The notes below the pieces were generated by a model. It did not search any database and was not told where the DNA came from. It saw only the letters and a list, made by a program, of their open reading frames with translations. A stretch of DNA of 32,541 bases. Origin: Haloarculaceae archaeon (GTDB lineage Archaea > Halobacteriota > Halobacteria > Halobacteriales > Haloarculaceae). Every line of letters starts with the position of its first letter. The first letter of the stretch is position 1. This document shows positions 7,152 through 14,014 of this stretch, piece after piece. The translations under genes and the position numbers were made by a program. The stretch is from the NCBI GenBank assembly GCA_007122455.1, contig SKTU01000034.1, positions 1 to 32,541 on the forward strand, in the 5' to 3' direction.

Positions 7152-8140
7152 ATCTCGTCGTACTCCTCGCGGAACGTCTCCAGCGTCGCGACCAACACCC
7201 CGATCACGATCGGTCCGACGAAGAGACCGGTGAAGCCGATCGAGTAAATGCCGCCGAAGACGCCGACCAGAATCACACCCGGGTTGATGTGGGCCTGTTG
7301 ATCGATGAGGATCGGACGGACGTAGTTGTCGACCATGCTGACGATCGCGATACCGTACACCGCAAGCAGTACGCCGGCGGTGGCCTGATCGACGACGACG
7401 AGGTAGGCGGCAGCCGGACCCCACACCATGAACGCACCGATGAGCGGAAGCAGTGCCAGGATAGCCATCACGAACGTCCAGAAGACGACGTCCGGAATGC
7501 CGACGAGCCAGAGCCCGAACCCCGCGACGATCGCCTGCAGCACCGCGACCGAGATGTGCCCCACGACGACGCCCCACGTCGTCACGTCGATCTGTCGGAT
7601 GAGCTGGTCGCTGATCCGGTCAGGGAGGGGCGACGTCCGCCTCGCCCACGCGACGAACTCCGGACCCTCCCGCAGCAGATAGTAGCCGAGAAAGACGACA
7701 AGCGCGATACCGAGCGAAGCGTGGAGGCCGATCGTGACGATGCCCGTGACGTCGCCGAACAGTACCTCGATCAGCAGTTGACCGACAGTCATGAACAGCT
7801 CCGACAGTTCGACCTCCCGGCCGAGCAGTTCGCTCGCTCTCGTCTCGATGGCGTCGAGGTCGAGGTCGGTCTCTCCCCGCGCGATCGCGTTCAGGTCTCG
7901 AACGAGAACGAATCCGATGTAGACGAGCGGAACGATGAGCGCGACGAGCGCGGCGACGATGAGGGACACCGCCGAGACGAGGCCGCCGGCGCGCGGTTCG
8001 AGGCGACGATGAAACGGGAGCAACACGTACGCGAGAATTATCGCCGCGATGACGTACTCCAGAAACGGAAGAACGATCAGAAGCGATAGCGCGGCGAGAA
8101 CGCCGATCAGAAAGAGGAGAAAGGCTTGCCCGCGGTTCAT
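7148..8140 (-). CDS. AI-2E/PerM family membrane transporter
   Basis: This 330-aa polytopic membrane protein of the AI-2E (PerM, UPF0118) family has about eight hydrophobic segments. An amphipathic cytoplasmic stretch lies between spans three and four (about 75-125), and the family signature DNYVRPILIDQQAHINPGVILVGVFGGI is near residues 260-290. Members include Na+/H+ antiporters and the TqsA exporter; the substrate here is not known. It lies downstream of the DUF6149 gene on the same strand, separated by 50 bases that hold an inverted repeat and a TATA-like box. Confidence 0.88.
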   Translation of the reverse strand: MNRGQAFLLFLIGVLAALSLLIVLPFLEYVIAAIILAYVLLPFHRRLEPRAGGLVSAVSLIVAALVALIVPLVYIGFVLVRDLNAIARGETDLDLDAIETRASELLGREVELSELFMTVGQLLIEVLFGDVTGIVTIGLHASLGIALVVFLGYYLLREGPEFVAWARRTSPLPDRISDQLIRQIDVTTWGVVVGHISVAVLQAIVAGFGLWLVGIPDVVFWTFVMAILALLPLIGAFMVWGPAAAYLVVVDQATAGVLLAVYGIAIVSMVDNYVRPILIDQQAHINPGVILVGVFGGIYSIGFTGLFVGPIVIGVLVATLETFREEYDEI

Positions 8141-8141
8141 A

Positions 8142-8162
8142 CGCCGGCATCGAACGCCGGCG
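8142..8162. promoter_or_regulatory. Inverted repeat between TATA-like box and AI-2E start
   Basis: CGCCGGC (8142-8148) and GCCGGCG (8156-8162) are perfect complements around a 7-base spacer, one base before the AI-2E start codon. The minus-strand box CTTTTA (8164-8169) lies just upstream. It could be an operator for the AI-2E gene or a terminator hairpin for DUF6149. Confidence 0.4.
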
Positions 8163-8163
8163 C

Positions 8164-8169
8164 TAAAAG
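8164..8169 (-). promoter_or_regulatory. TATA-like box of the AI-2E gene
   Basis: The minus strand reads CTTTTA, centred about 27 bases before the ATG at 8140. It suggests the AI-2E gene can be transcribed independently of DUF6149. Confidence 0.45.
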
Positions 8170-8190
8170 GTTACGCTCCGGGGATCGAGC

Positions 8191-8787
8191 TCAGTCGGCC
8201 CTGACGTCCTCGTCGCTGACGCCGGGGGCGTCGGTGACGCTGACGTTCGGTTCCTCGGCGTCGCCGCCGACGACCGTCTCGCCGTCGCCCGTCTCGACGT
8301 AGACGTCGTCGGCGAACCCCTCGATCGCGTTCTCGTACTCCGGCTGCTCGAGCTTTTCGGGCGTTCTCGGTGCCGACGGGATCCCCTCCTCGGGTCGAAA
8401 CTCCCCGAGGGGGTCGTCGATCGTGATTCCGTGTTCGACGAAGAACGACTCGTATCGGCGGTAGTGGTCCTCGAGTTCGTCGCCGGGGATCTCCATCATC
8501 TCCGTCCAGCCGTGGTTGAAGAAGTCGAAGTTGGCCTGCACGTGCGTGATCTCGCGCGCTTCGGCCTCGTCGTAGCCGGCCTGCAGGGCGGCCACGTAGG
8601 CGTCCATCGTCGCCTCGAAGAACGCGTCGAGGTGGTCGCGGCGCTCCTCTCGGCGCGTTTCGGACGCCTTGCCGAGGAAGATCTTCGTGTGGAGCTTCAC
8701 CAGCGCGTAAGATGCGACGTTTCGAACGCCGGGAGTCGTCAGTGCCTTCTTCGACGCCCAGTGGCGAGGGTTTTGACGGATCTTCAT
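8191..8787 (-). CDS. DUF6149 family protein (haloarchaeal, unknown function)
   Basis: This 198-aa protein resembles the Halobacteria-restricted DUF6149 family. The basic N-terminus (MKIRQNPRHWASKKALTTPG) is followed by helices with a conserved-looking core, DAYVAALQAGYDEAEAREITH and VQANFDFFNHGWTEMMEIP, and then a very acidic, probably disordered tail (about 160-198). There is no membrane span and no known catalytic motif. Function is unknown. Its start is preceded within four bases by a 16-bp perfect palindrome, suggesting tight regulation. The AI-2E gene follows on the same strand. Confidence 0.8.
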   Translation of the reverse strand: MKIRQNPRHWASKKALTTPGVRNVASYALVKLHTKIFLGKASETRREERRDHLDAFFEATMDAYVAALQAGYDEAEAREITHVQANFDFFNHGWTEMMEIPGDELEDHYRRYESFFVEHGITIDDPLGEFRPEEGIPSAPRTPEKLEQPEYENAIEGFADDVYVETGDGETVVGGDAEEPNVSVTDAPGVSDEDVRAD

Positions 8788-8790
8788 CGG

Positions 8791-8806
8791 GCGACCGTAC
8801 GGTCGC
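8791..8806. promoter_or_regulatory. 16-bp perfect palindrome at the DUF6149 promoter
   Basis: GCGACCGTACGGTCGC is identical on both strands with no spacer. It lies 4 to 19 bases upstream of the DUF6149 ATG, between the start and a weak minus-strand TATA-like ATTTCAA (8814-8820). That is the classic position for a dimeric repressor site in a leaderless promoter. Confidence 0.5.
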
Positions 8807-8908
8807 GACCATCTTGAAATCCGTGGCCCGCTCGCGCGTCCTGGCGATCACTCGAGGAAAAACAGAAACGACAGTTCTCGCGGGAGTTCGGTCACCGAAT
8901 CCGATGTA

Positions 8909-8922
8909 TGTACAGTCGTACA
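8909..8922. repeat. Inverted repeat TGTAC-N4-GTACA
   Basis: Five-base perfect arms around AGTC lie in the 228-base gap between the DUF6149 and FAD reductase genes, about 95 bases upstream of the reductase start. Short arms make chance possible. Confidence 0.25.
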
Positions 8923-8968
8923 GGAACCGGGGATGAAATGCCAAAACGAAGCACACAGTTGCCCACCG

Positions 8969-8990
8969 ATGTGAACATAGCAATTCACAT
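8969..8990. promoter_or_regulatory. Inverted repeat over the FAD reductase promoter
   Basis: ATGTGAA (8969-8975) and TTCACAT (8984-8990) are perfect complements with an 8-base AT-rich spacer. The right arm enters the -26 region of the reductase gene at 9016, so a bound dimer would block or recruit TBP/TFB. Confidence 0.5.
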
Positions 8991-9015
8991 TAGGCACCGA
9001 TACAAAGCGCTCTAC

Positions 9016-10260
9016 ATGTGTGCGTCGCACGTCATAATCGGCGATGGGATCGCCGGCTCCTCGGCTGCCGAAACCATCCGGGAGGCGGATCCCGACGCCG
9101 ACGTGACAGTCATCACAGAGGAGGGGGAGGCACTCTACAATCGCATCCTCATAAAGGAGTTCGCCAAGGGGAAGCTCCCCGAGGCCCCCATCTCGATCCA
9201 CGATCCGGAGTGGTACGACGAGCGCGAGATCGATCTCCAGCTGAACACGGTCGTCACGGGCGTCGACACCGATGCCCACGAACTGTACACGCACGACGGA
9301 GAGACGTACAGCTACGACAAGTTACTCCTCGCGACCGGCGGGACGCCGACGCAGCTTCCCGTCGAGAACAGCGACGCCGACGGGATCCACCACTTCTGGA
9401 CGTTTCAGGACGCCCGCAGGATCAAGGAAAACGCCGAGCGAGCCGACACCGGCGTCGTCGTGGGCGCGGGACTGCTCGGAATCGACCTCGCAGCCATCTG
9501 CGGAGCCCAGGGTATCGACGCACACTACCTCATGCGTGGGCAGGCGTGGTGGCGTTACGCGCTCAGCGAGGACGGCGCCGAGATCATCCACGACGCGCTG
9601 CGCGAGATCGGCGTGACGCCGGTGTTCGATTCGGGCGTCGACTACTTCGAGACAGATTCCGAGGGACACGTGACTGCGACGGTCGACCCGAACGGCGATC
9701 GGTTCGACTGTGAGTTCGTCGGGATCGCAATCGGTCTCAACTTCAACACCGAGGTCGTACAGGACACGCCCATCGACTGCGACAACGGGATCGTCGTCGA
9801 CGAATACATGCGAACGAACGTCGAGGACGTCTACGCGGCCGGCGACATCACGCAGTTCCACGACGTCATTCTCGGCGAGCGCGCACAGAACGGCGCCTGG
9901 GGGTCCGCAAAGGAGCAGGGATCGATCGCCGGACAGAACATGGCCGCCGACGAACCGGCGGAGGCGTTCGAGTGGGTCTCCTCGTACTCGATTACGCACT
10001 TCGACTTCCCCTTCCTCTCGTTCGGTCACCCGACGCTCGGCGACGACTCGGTCGAACGGAGATACGGCGACGACGAGTGGCGGCGGATCGCCCTGAAGGA
10101 CGGGCGAGTCATCGGCGGCGTTCTCATCGGTAATCTCGCTCCACAGTCGGCACTCAAGAAACTCGCTCGCGAGCAGGTCGACGTCTCCGGGAACAAGTCA
10201 CGGCTCCTGGAACCGACAGTCGATCCCGACGCCTTCGGCGAGCGACCGCCCGCCGAGTGA
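9016..10260 (+). CDS. FAD/NAD(P)-dependent pyridine nucleotide-disulfide reductase family
   Basis: This 414-aa two-dinucleotide-fold flavoprotein belongs to the NirB/rubredoxin-reductase/ferredoxin-reductase branch. The FAD-binding site is at the N-terminus (IIGDGIAGSSAAETIRE), with the family LLLATGG segment near residue 108. An NAD(P) fingerprint TGVVVGAGLLGIDLAAI is near residues 147-163, and the second FAD contact VYAAGDIT is near residue 275. There is no redox CxxC pair, so electrons pass to a partner (rubredoxin, ferredoxin or another acceptor) rather than a disulfide. An upstream in-frame ATG (8908) would add 36 low-quality residues; 9016 places the Rossmann strand at the N-terminus. 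It is convergent with hxlR and near doxX, suggesting redox-responsive use. Confidence 0.88.
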   Translation: MCASHVIIGDGIAGSSAAETIREADPDADVTVITEEGEALYNRILIKEFAKGKLPEAPISIHDPEWYDEREIDLQLNTVVTGVDTDAHELYTHDGETYSYDKLLLATGGTPTQLPVENSDADGIHHFWTFQDARRIKENAERADTGVVVGAGLLGIDLAAICGAQGIDAHYLMRGQAWWRYALSEDGAEIIHDALREIGVTPVFDSGVDYFETDSEGHVTATVDPNGDRFDCEFVGIAIGLNFNTEVVQDTPIDCDNGIVVDEYMRTNVEDVYAAGDITQFHDVILGERAQNGAWGSAKEQGSIAGQNMAADEPAEAFEWVSSYSITHFDFPFLSFGHPTLGDDSVERRYGDDEWRRIALKDGRVIGGVLIGNLAPQSALKKLAREQVDVSGNKSRLLEPTVDPDAFGERPPAE

Positions 10261-10271
10261 GTCCTCGAGCG

Positions 10272-10619
10272 CTACTGGCAGTCAGCGATCCACTCGTCGG
10301 CCCACGTCTCGATCTCATCGAAGACCGGACAGAGCGACTCGCCCTTCGGCGTGAGGCTGTAGTACGTCGCGACGGGGGCGTCCTCCTCGAGACGGCGATC
10401 GACGAAGCCGGCCTCCCCGAGATCGCCGAGCACCCGCGAGAGCGTTCGGGAGTTCGCATCGGTTGCCCGCTTGAGTTCGTTGAATCGCCGCTCGCCGTTC
10501 TGTAGTTCGTGAAGTACGACCAGCCGCCACTGCGAACCGATCTGTTCGATCGACTCGACGATGGGGCAGACGTCGTCGGAGCCGGCGACAGAGTCGACTG
10601 ACGCTTGAGGAGATGACAT
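10272..10619 (-). CDS. HxlR-family winged-helix transcriptional regulator
   Basis: This 115-aa MarR-related HxlR/DUF24 repressor shows the signature CPIVESIEQIGSQWRLVVLHELQNGERRFNELKRATDANSRTLSRVLGDLGEAGFVDRR, with recognition helix at about 56-70 and wing at about 77-90. Cys18 is at the position used for thiol sensing in bacterial HypR/YodB-type members; Cys97 and Cys114 are additional. It probably senses electrophile or oxidative stress. It is divergent from doxX (69-base shared promoter) and convergent with the FAD reductase, 11 bases apart, so both are candidate targets. Confidence 0.92.
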   Translation of the reverse strand: MSSPQASVDSVAGSDDVCPIVESIEQIGSQWRLVVLHELQNGERRFNELKRATDANSRTLSRVLGDLGEAGFVDRRLEEDAPVATYYSLTPKGESLCPVFDEIETWADEWIADCQ

Positions 10620-10696
10620 CGATGTTACCTAGTTGCGTCACTGTTCGCGAGAGCATATATCAGTTGTGCTCGTACAGCTGGTTACACGATGTTACC
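10620..10696. repeat. 10-bp direct repeat flanking the hxlR-doxX promoter region
   Basis: CGATGTTACC occurs exactly at 10620-10629, abutting the hxlR start, and at 10687-10696, spanning the doxX ATG. The copies are 67 bases apart, with ATATAT (10655-10660) between them. GTTAC occurs a third time at 10681-10685. They are candidate HxlR sites for autoregulation and doxX control. Confidence 0.35.
10655..10660 (+). promoter_or_regulatory. TATA box between hxlR and doxX
   Basis: ATATAT is centred about 31 bases upstream of the doxX ATG at 10689. Its symmetry could also allow some use toward hxlR, 36 bases away. Confidence 0.5.
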
Positions 10697-11138
10697 AGAA
10701 CTCCAGATGCCTGCCCAGACCGCTCTCGAGGGGCCGCTCGCCGGCGAGTTGCTGCTCGTCGCACGCCTGCTCATCGGTGGTGTACTCGCCTTCATGGGAC
10801 TGAACCACTTCCTCGACGCCGAAAACATGACCGGCTACGCGGCCGCGAAAGGATTGCCCGCGCCGCGGGCGGCGGTCCTTCTCAGCGGCGGGACGCTGCT
10901 GTTCGGAGGCATCGGCGTCGCAGTGGGACTGCTTTCGACTATCGCGGCGGGAGCGCTGCTCGTCTTCCTCCTCGTGGCGACGCCGACGATGCACGATTTC
11001 TGGGCGGTTCCCGAGGAACAACGACAGGCGGAGATGATCAACTTCCTGAAAAACGTCGGCCTCATCGGCGCCGCGGCGGCCCTCCTCGCACTCAGCGCGA
11101 CGGCGTGGCCGTACGCGCTCAACGTTCGGCTCCTGTAG
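10689..11138 (+). CDS. DoxX family membrane protein
   Basis: This 149-aa membrane protein has four predicted spans. The DoxX hallmark is present: a first helix LLLVARLLIGGVLAFMGLNHFLDAENMTGYAAAKGLPAP, then GGTLLFGGIGVAVGL. Some DoxX members are quinol-oxidase subunits or partners in thiol and sulfur oxidant defence; most have no assigned reaction. Its divergence from an HxlR regulator is a common arrangement for redox-inducible DoxX genes. The start is the ATG at 10689, with a TATA box about 31 bases upstream. It is convergent with tif6, 14 bases apart. Confidence 0.9.
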   Translation: MLPELQMPAQTALEGPLAGELLLVARLLIGGVLAFMGLNHFLDAENMTGYAAAKGLPAPRAAVLLSGGTLLFGGIGVAVGLLSTIAAGALLVFLLVATPTMHDFWAVPEEQRQAEMINFLKNVGLIGAAAALLALSATAWPYALNVRLL

Positions 11139-11152
11139 GCGTCGGCGCTCGA

Positions 11153-11818
11153 TCAGTCGATGTACCCGAGCGCGTCCTCGATGCGCCCCAGCTCCGGACC
11201 GGTCGTCTCCTGGCCCGTGACGTATCCGTAATCGTTGGCGACTAACCCGGAGCCGACCAGCGGACCGCCGTAGTTTATCGTCCCGATGTCGGCGTACACC
11301 CCGAGCAACTCCTCGAGGAAGTCGAGTTCCTCGTCGGTCGCCTTGGGATGACAGAGCACACCCTTGTTCGTGGCGACGGCCGCGGTTCCGACCGTCCGAA
11401 CTCCGGCAATGTCGCCACGCTCGACCGGAACGTCGAGCGCGTCGGCGATCGCCCGCGTCGCCTTTCGAGGGAGGTCGGGGTGGACGTACGCACCGGTATC
11501 GTTCGCCAGCACGACGTTTCCGGCGGCGTTGATTCGCCCCGGCAGTTCGACGACCGGACGGTCGACGGCGTCGGAGATCCGATCCCGCTCCCGGTCGGTG
11601 ATGCGGCTACTGACGAGCAGTCCGTTCTCGTTGCCGCAGACGAGCGAGCCGACGGTTCCGGATCCGGCGACCGTCGTCGGAACGGCAGGAACCTCGAGTT
11701 CCGCCTCGAACTCCTCGAGGAGCGACTCCTCGACGTCGGGACGAATCAGCAGACAGTCGTCGGTCGCCCTCGCGAAGACGCCCACGTAGGACGAACCGGA
11801 GAGGGCCGCACGGAGCAC
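11153..11818 (-). CDS. Translation initiation factor aIF6
   Basis: aIF6 binds the large ribosomal subunit and prevents premature subunit joining. The 221-aa protein has the five-fold pseudo-repeat pattern of the family, with recurring [32 protein letters not shown] and [10 protein letters not shown] segments. The start is the GTG at 11818 (first residues [20 protein letters not shown]), one base after the L31e stop. This matches the conserved N-terminus, whereas the longer open frame overlaps L31e. It is the last gene of the L39e-L31e-aIF6 operon. The rplX/pfdA/ftsY genes that often follow in archaea are not found here. Confidence 0.95.
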   Translation of the reverse strand: MLRAALSGSSYVGVFARATDDCLLIRPDVEESLLEEFEAELEVPAVPTTVAGSGTVGSLVCGNENGLLVSSRITDRERDRISDAVDRPVVELPGRINAAGNVVLANDTGAYVHPDLPRKATRAIADALDVPVERGDIAGVRTVGTAAVATNKGVLCHPKATDEELDFLEELLGVYADIGTINYGGPLVGSGLVANDYGYVTGQETTGPELGRIEDALGYID

Positions 11819-11819
11819 G

Positions 11820-12092
11820 CTATGCGGTCTCTGCTTCGACGATGCGCTCGCCCTCTTCCTCGAAGCGGGCGGCACGAACGCGGAGCTTCGACGGCGGGTT
11901 CGATCGGCCGCGCTCCCAGACGGCCTCGTTGATCGAGGCGTCGAGTCGAACCTCGTCCTCGTCGACGTTGAAGTGCTGGGCGAGGTGCTGGCGGATAAGG
12001 CTCATCGCCTTGTCGGCACGGGCCGTCTTCGATTCTGCCAACACGTCCCGGAGCGGGACAGTCATGACGCGCTCGTCGAATTCGGCGCTCAT
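11820..12092 (-). CDS. rpl31e: Large-subunit ribosomal protein eL31
   Basis: This 90-aa protein is universal in archaea and eukaryotes. It opens with [34 protein letters not shown], followed by [29 protein letters not shown], the eL31 signature; the Trp-Glu-Arg-Gly element contacts rRNA near the exit tunnel. The tail is acidic, as expected for halophiles. The ATG overlaps the L39e stop by four bases (12089-12092), and aIF6 begins one base after its own stop, so the three genes are coupled. Confidence 0.97.
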   Translation of the reverse strand: MSAEFDERVMTVPLRDVLAESKTARADKAMSLIRQHLAQHFNVDEDEVRLDASINEAVWERGRSNPPSKLRVRAARFEEEGERIVEAETA

Positions 12093-12241
12093 TCGTCCGT
12101 GTCACTCCGACGCCAGTTACGGCGCTTGGGGTTTCGCATCACGTCGCGGTCGGTCTTCATGATGACCCACGCGGGCACGCGGCTGTTCTGGCGCTCCAGT
12201 TTCGCCAGCCGCTTCTTCTTGGCCTTCGATTTCTTACCCAT
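12089..12241 (-). CDS. rpl39e: Large-subunit ribosomal protein eL39
   Basis: This is a 50-aa, highly basic, tunnel-lining ribosomal protein ([18 protein letters not shown], then [29 protein letters not shown]), full length for the family. Seventeen further upstream residues could be read in frame, but the ATG at 12241 matches the family start and has AATTTAAA (minus strand, 12267-12274) about 29 bases upstream. It is the first gene of the operon rpl39e-rpl31e-tif6. Confidence 0.97.
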   Translation of the reverse strand: MGKKSKAKKKRLAKLERQNSRVPAWVIMKTDRDVMRNPKRRNWRRSDTDE

Positions 12242-12266
12242 AGTACCCGTCCATTCCACAGCGTCG

Positions 12267-12274
12267 TTTAAATT
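12267..12274 (-). promoter_or_regulatory. TATA box of the rpl39e-rpl31e-tif6 operon
   Basis: The minus strand reads AATTTAAA, a strong archaeal TATA element, centred about 29 bases before the L39e ATG at 12241. Confidence 0.65.
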
Positions 12275-12330
12275 CTTGTTCCTTTCGCACAACCGACCGC
12301 GGGGGAAGCGACCACCGACAAAGTGAGGTG

Positions 12331-12888
12331 CTACAGCGGATATCGCTCGACCGTTCGGTAGACGGGCCCCTCGTCAGTCAGTTCGCTCTCGGTCAGCCGG
12401 AGCTCCTCGATTCGGCGCCGTCCGACGTCAGCAGTACCGTCGCGAACGAACTTCGTCACGGCCTCCTTCGCAGCCCCGTGGTTCATCCGGGCGAGCGTGA
12501 CGTGCGGTGTGAACTCGTGCCGTTCGGGTTCGTAACCCAGATCGGTCGTTCGCTCCTCGACGGTCTCGTGGAGACGCCTCAATTCGTCGCTTCCGTCGTC
12601 GACACCGAGCCAGATGACGCGGATGTACTCCGTCGACGGGAACGCGCCCAATCCGCGAAGGGAAAGCTCGAACGCGCCGGTATCGGCCGCCTCGACGGCC
12701 GCGGTGAGCGCGTCGTCGAGAGCGTCGAAGTCGTGACCATCACCGGGACCGTCGCCGAGAAACTTGATCGTCACGTGGGCCTGAGTCGGGTCGACCGGGG
12801 AAATTCCCGGCCGGTTCGCGATCGGTTCCTGTACGGCTTCGATTTCGTCCTCGAAGCCGTCGAGATCGACGCTGACGAACAGTCGCAT
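12331..12888 (-). CDS. thpR: RNA 2',3'-cyclic phosphodiesterase (2'-5' RNA ligase family)
   Basis: This is a 185-aa member of the 2H phosphoesterase superfamily. The two catalytic HxT motifs are visible: HVT at 38-40 ([10 protein letters not shown]) and HVT at 129-131 (TPHVTLARM). The N-terminus MRLFVSVDL is typical of ThpR. These enzymes open 2',3'-cyclic phosphates on RNA ends and in vitro join tRNA half molecules by 2'-5' linkage. The open frame continues upstream across the divergent TPR gene, but the ATG at 12888 is preferred because it matches the family and has TTTTA (minus strand, 12912-12917) 27 bases upstream. Confidence 0.94.
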   Translation of the reverse strand: MRLFVSVDLDGFEDEIEAVQEPIANRPGISPVDPTQAHVTIKFLGDGPGDGHDFDALDDALTAAVEAADTGAFELSLRGLGAFPSTEYIRVIWLGVDDGSDELRRLHETVEERTTDLGYEPERHEFTPHVTLARMNHGAAKEAVTKFVRDGTADVGRRRIEELRLTESELTDEGPVYRTVERYPL

Positions 12889-12911
12889 GCTACCAGTACA
12901 CCCCCCGACGG

Positions 12912-12917
12912 TAAAAC
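12912..12917 (-). promoter_or_regulatory. TATA box of thpR
   Basis: The minus strand reads GTTTTA, centred about 27 bases upstream of the ATG at 12888. Confidence 0.5.
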
Positions 12918-12934
12918 GGCTCGCGCCCGCAGCC

Positions 12935-12961
12935 CTTAACCGCACCGACGGCAAACGTCGG
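12935..12961 (+). promoter_or_regulatory. TATA box and inverted repeat before the TPR gene
   Basis: CTTAAC (12935-12940) is centred 27 bases before the ATG at 12964. Between it and the start lies CCGACG (12945-12950)/CGTCGG (12956-12961), perfect arms around GCAAA, ending two bases before the ATG. The position suits a repressor site. Confidence 0.4.
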
Positions 12962-12963
12962 GT

Positions 12964-13692
12964 ATGGACGAGGAACGCGACGAACACCGGTTCTCGGAGG
13001 GCCAGGGGTTCGACGACCCCTACGAAGGGTTCGATCTCGATCCGCCGGAACTCGACGTCGATCCCGGAATGGTCGATCCCGTCGACTCCCGCGTCGTCGC
13101 CGATACGCTCGACGCCCGACAGATCCCGACCGACCAGGTCGACGCCGAGGCGCTCCTGGACGTCGGCCTCGACTACATGCGGATCAACCGCTTCGAACAG
13201 GCGACTGAAACCATGGAACGGGTCGCACGCTTCACTGACGACGACCGGCTCGAACAGGAGGCGTGGGTGAACAAGGGTGCGGCCCACGCCGAACTCGAGG
13301 AGCTCGACGAGGCGATCGGCGCCTACCGGGAGGCGATCGCGCTCGACGACGACTCCGAACACGCCGCGACCGCCGAGACGAACCTCGCGTACGCGCTGTG
13401 GGAGTCCGGACGACACGAGCAGGCGTTGGATCACGCCGAGCGCGCCGTCGAACTCGATCCCCGATTCCCACAGGCCTGGTACAACCGCGGCTTCTTCCTT
13501 CTCGAGCGGGGACTCGCCGAGGACGCGGTCGACTGTTTCGACAACGCGATCCGTCTCGGTCACAGAAGCGTTGAGGTTCTCGGCGAGAAGGCTCGAGCGC
13601 TCGAAGAACTCGGCCGCGACGACGAGGCCGAGGAACTCGCCGACGAAGCCGAGCAGCTACGGCAGCGCGCCGAAGAACGACTGGTCGAATGA
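12964..13692 (+). CDS. Tetratricopeptide repeat protein
   Basis: This 242-aa soluble acidic protein starts with a disordered Asp/Glu-rich N-terminus (1 to about 60). About five TPR units follow at roughly 65-99, 100-134, 137-171, 172-205 and 206-239, with the canonical spaced W/L/G/Y/A/F/A/P pattern (for example PQAWYNRGFFLLERGLAEDAVDCFDNAIRL). It is likely a protein-interaction scaffold; the partner is unknown. It overlaps DUF424 by four bases (ATGA, 13689-13692), so the two are coupled. It is divergent from thpR and next to the ribosomal cluster, which hints at a role around translation or RNA processing. Confidence 0.9.
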   Translation: MDEERDEHRFSEGQGFDDPYEGFDLDPPELDVDPGMVDPVDSRVVADTLDARQIPTDQVDAEALLDVGLDYMRINRFEQATETMERVARFTDDDRLEQEAWVNKGAAHAELEELDEAIGAYREAIALDDDSEHAATAETNLAYALWESGRHEQALDHAERAVELDPRFPQAWYNRGFFLLERGLAEDAVDCFDNAIRLGHRSVEVLGEKARALEELGRDDEAEELADEAEQLRQRAEERLVE

Positions 13693-13982
13693 TGCTTCTT
13701 CGCGAACGGGACACGCCGGAGGGGCTGTTGGTCTCCGTCTGCGATCCGGACGACCTCGGCGAGACGTTCGAAACGGACGGCGTTTCGCTCACCGTCGAGC
13801 GGGAGTTCTACAGCGGGCGAGAGGCGACCGCCGAGGAGGTCGTCGCCAGCCTCTCGCGAGCCAGCGTCGCCAACCTCGTCGGTACCGAAGCGGTCGGCGT
13901 TGCCATCGAGAACGGTTTCGTCGAGGAGACGAACGTCCTCGAGTTCGAGGAGACCAGACACGCCCAGTACCTCCGGCTGTAG
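13689..13982 (+). CDS. DUF424 family archaeal protein
   Basis: This 97-aa protein of the archaeal DUF424 family (PF04242) has characteristic stretches EGLLVSVCDPDDLGETFE, FYSGREATAEEVVASLSRASVANLVG and AIENGFVEETNVL. A structural or RNA/translation-related role has been suggested for the family from gene neighbourhood; no reaction is established. It starts inside the last codon of the TPR gene and ends 32 bases from the convergent histidine kinase. Confidence 0.88.
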   Translation: MMLLRERDTPEGLLVSVCDPDDLGETFETDGVSLTVEREFYSGREATAEEVVASLSRASVANLVGTEAVGVAIENGFVEETNVLEFEETRHAQYLRL

Positions 13983-14014
13983 CGTCGAACCAAACGCTCT
14001 CGGGAGAATCGAGC

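Noticed and set aside
8848-9294. A 148-codon minus-strand frame overlapping the FAD reductase start
   Set aside because: Most of it is antisense to the reductase and its composition is that of a shadow frame.
12331-13563. A longer 410-aa form of ThpR
   Set aside because: The extra 225 residues are antisense to the TPR gene; the family start and TATA box are at 12888.
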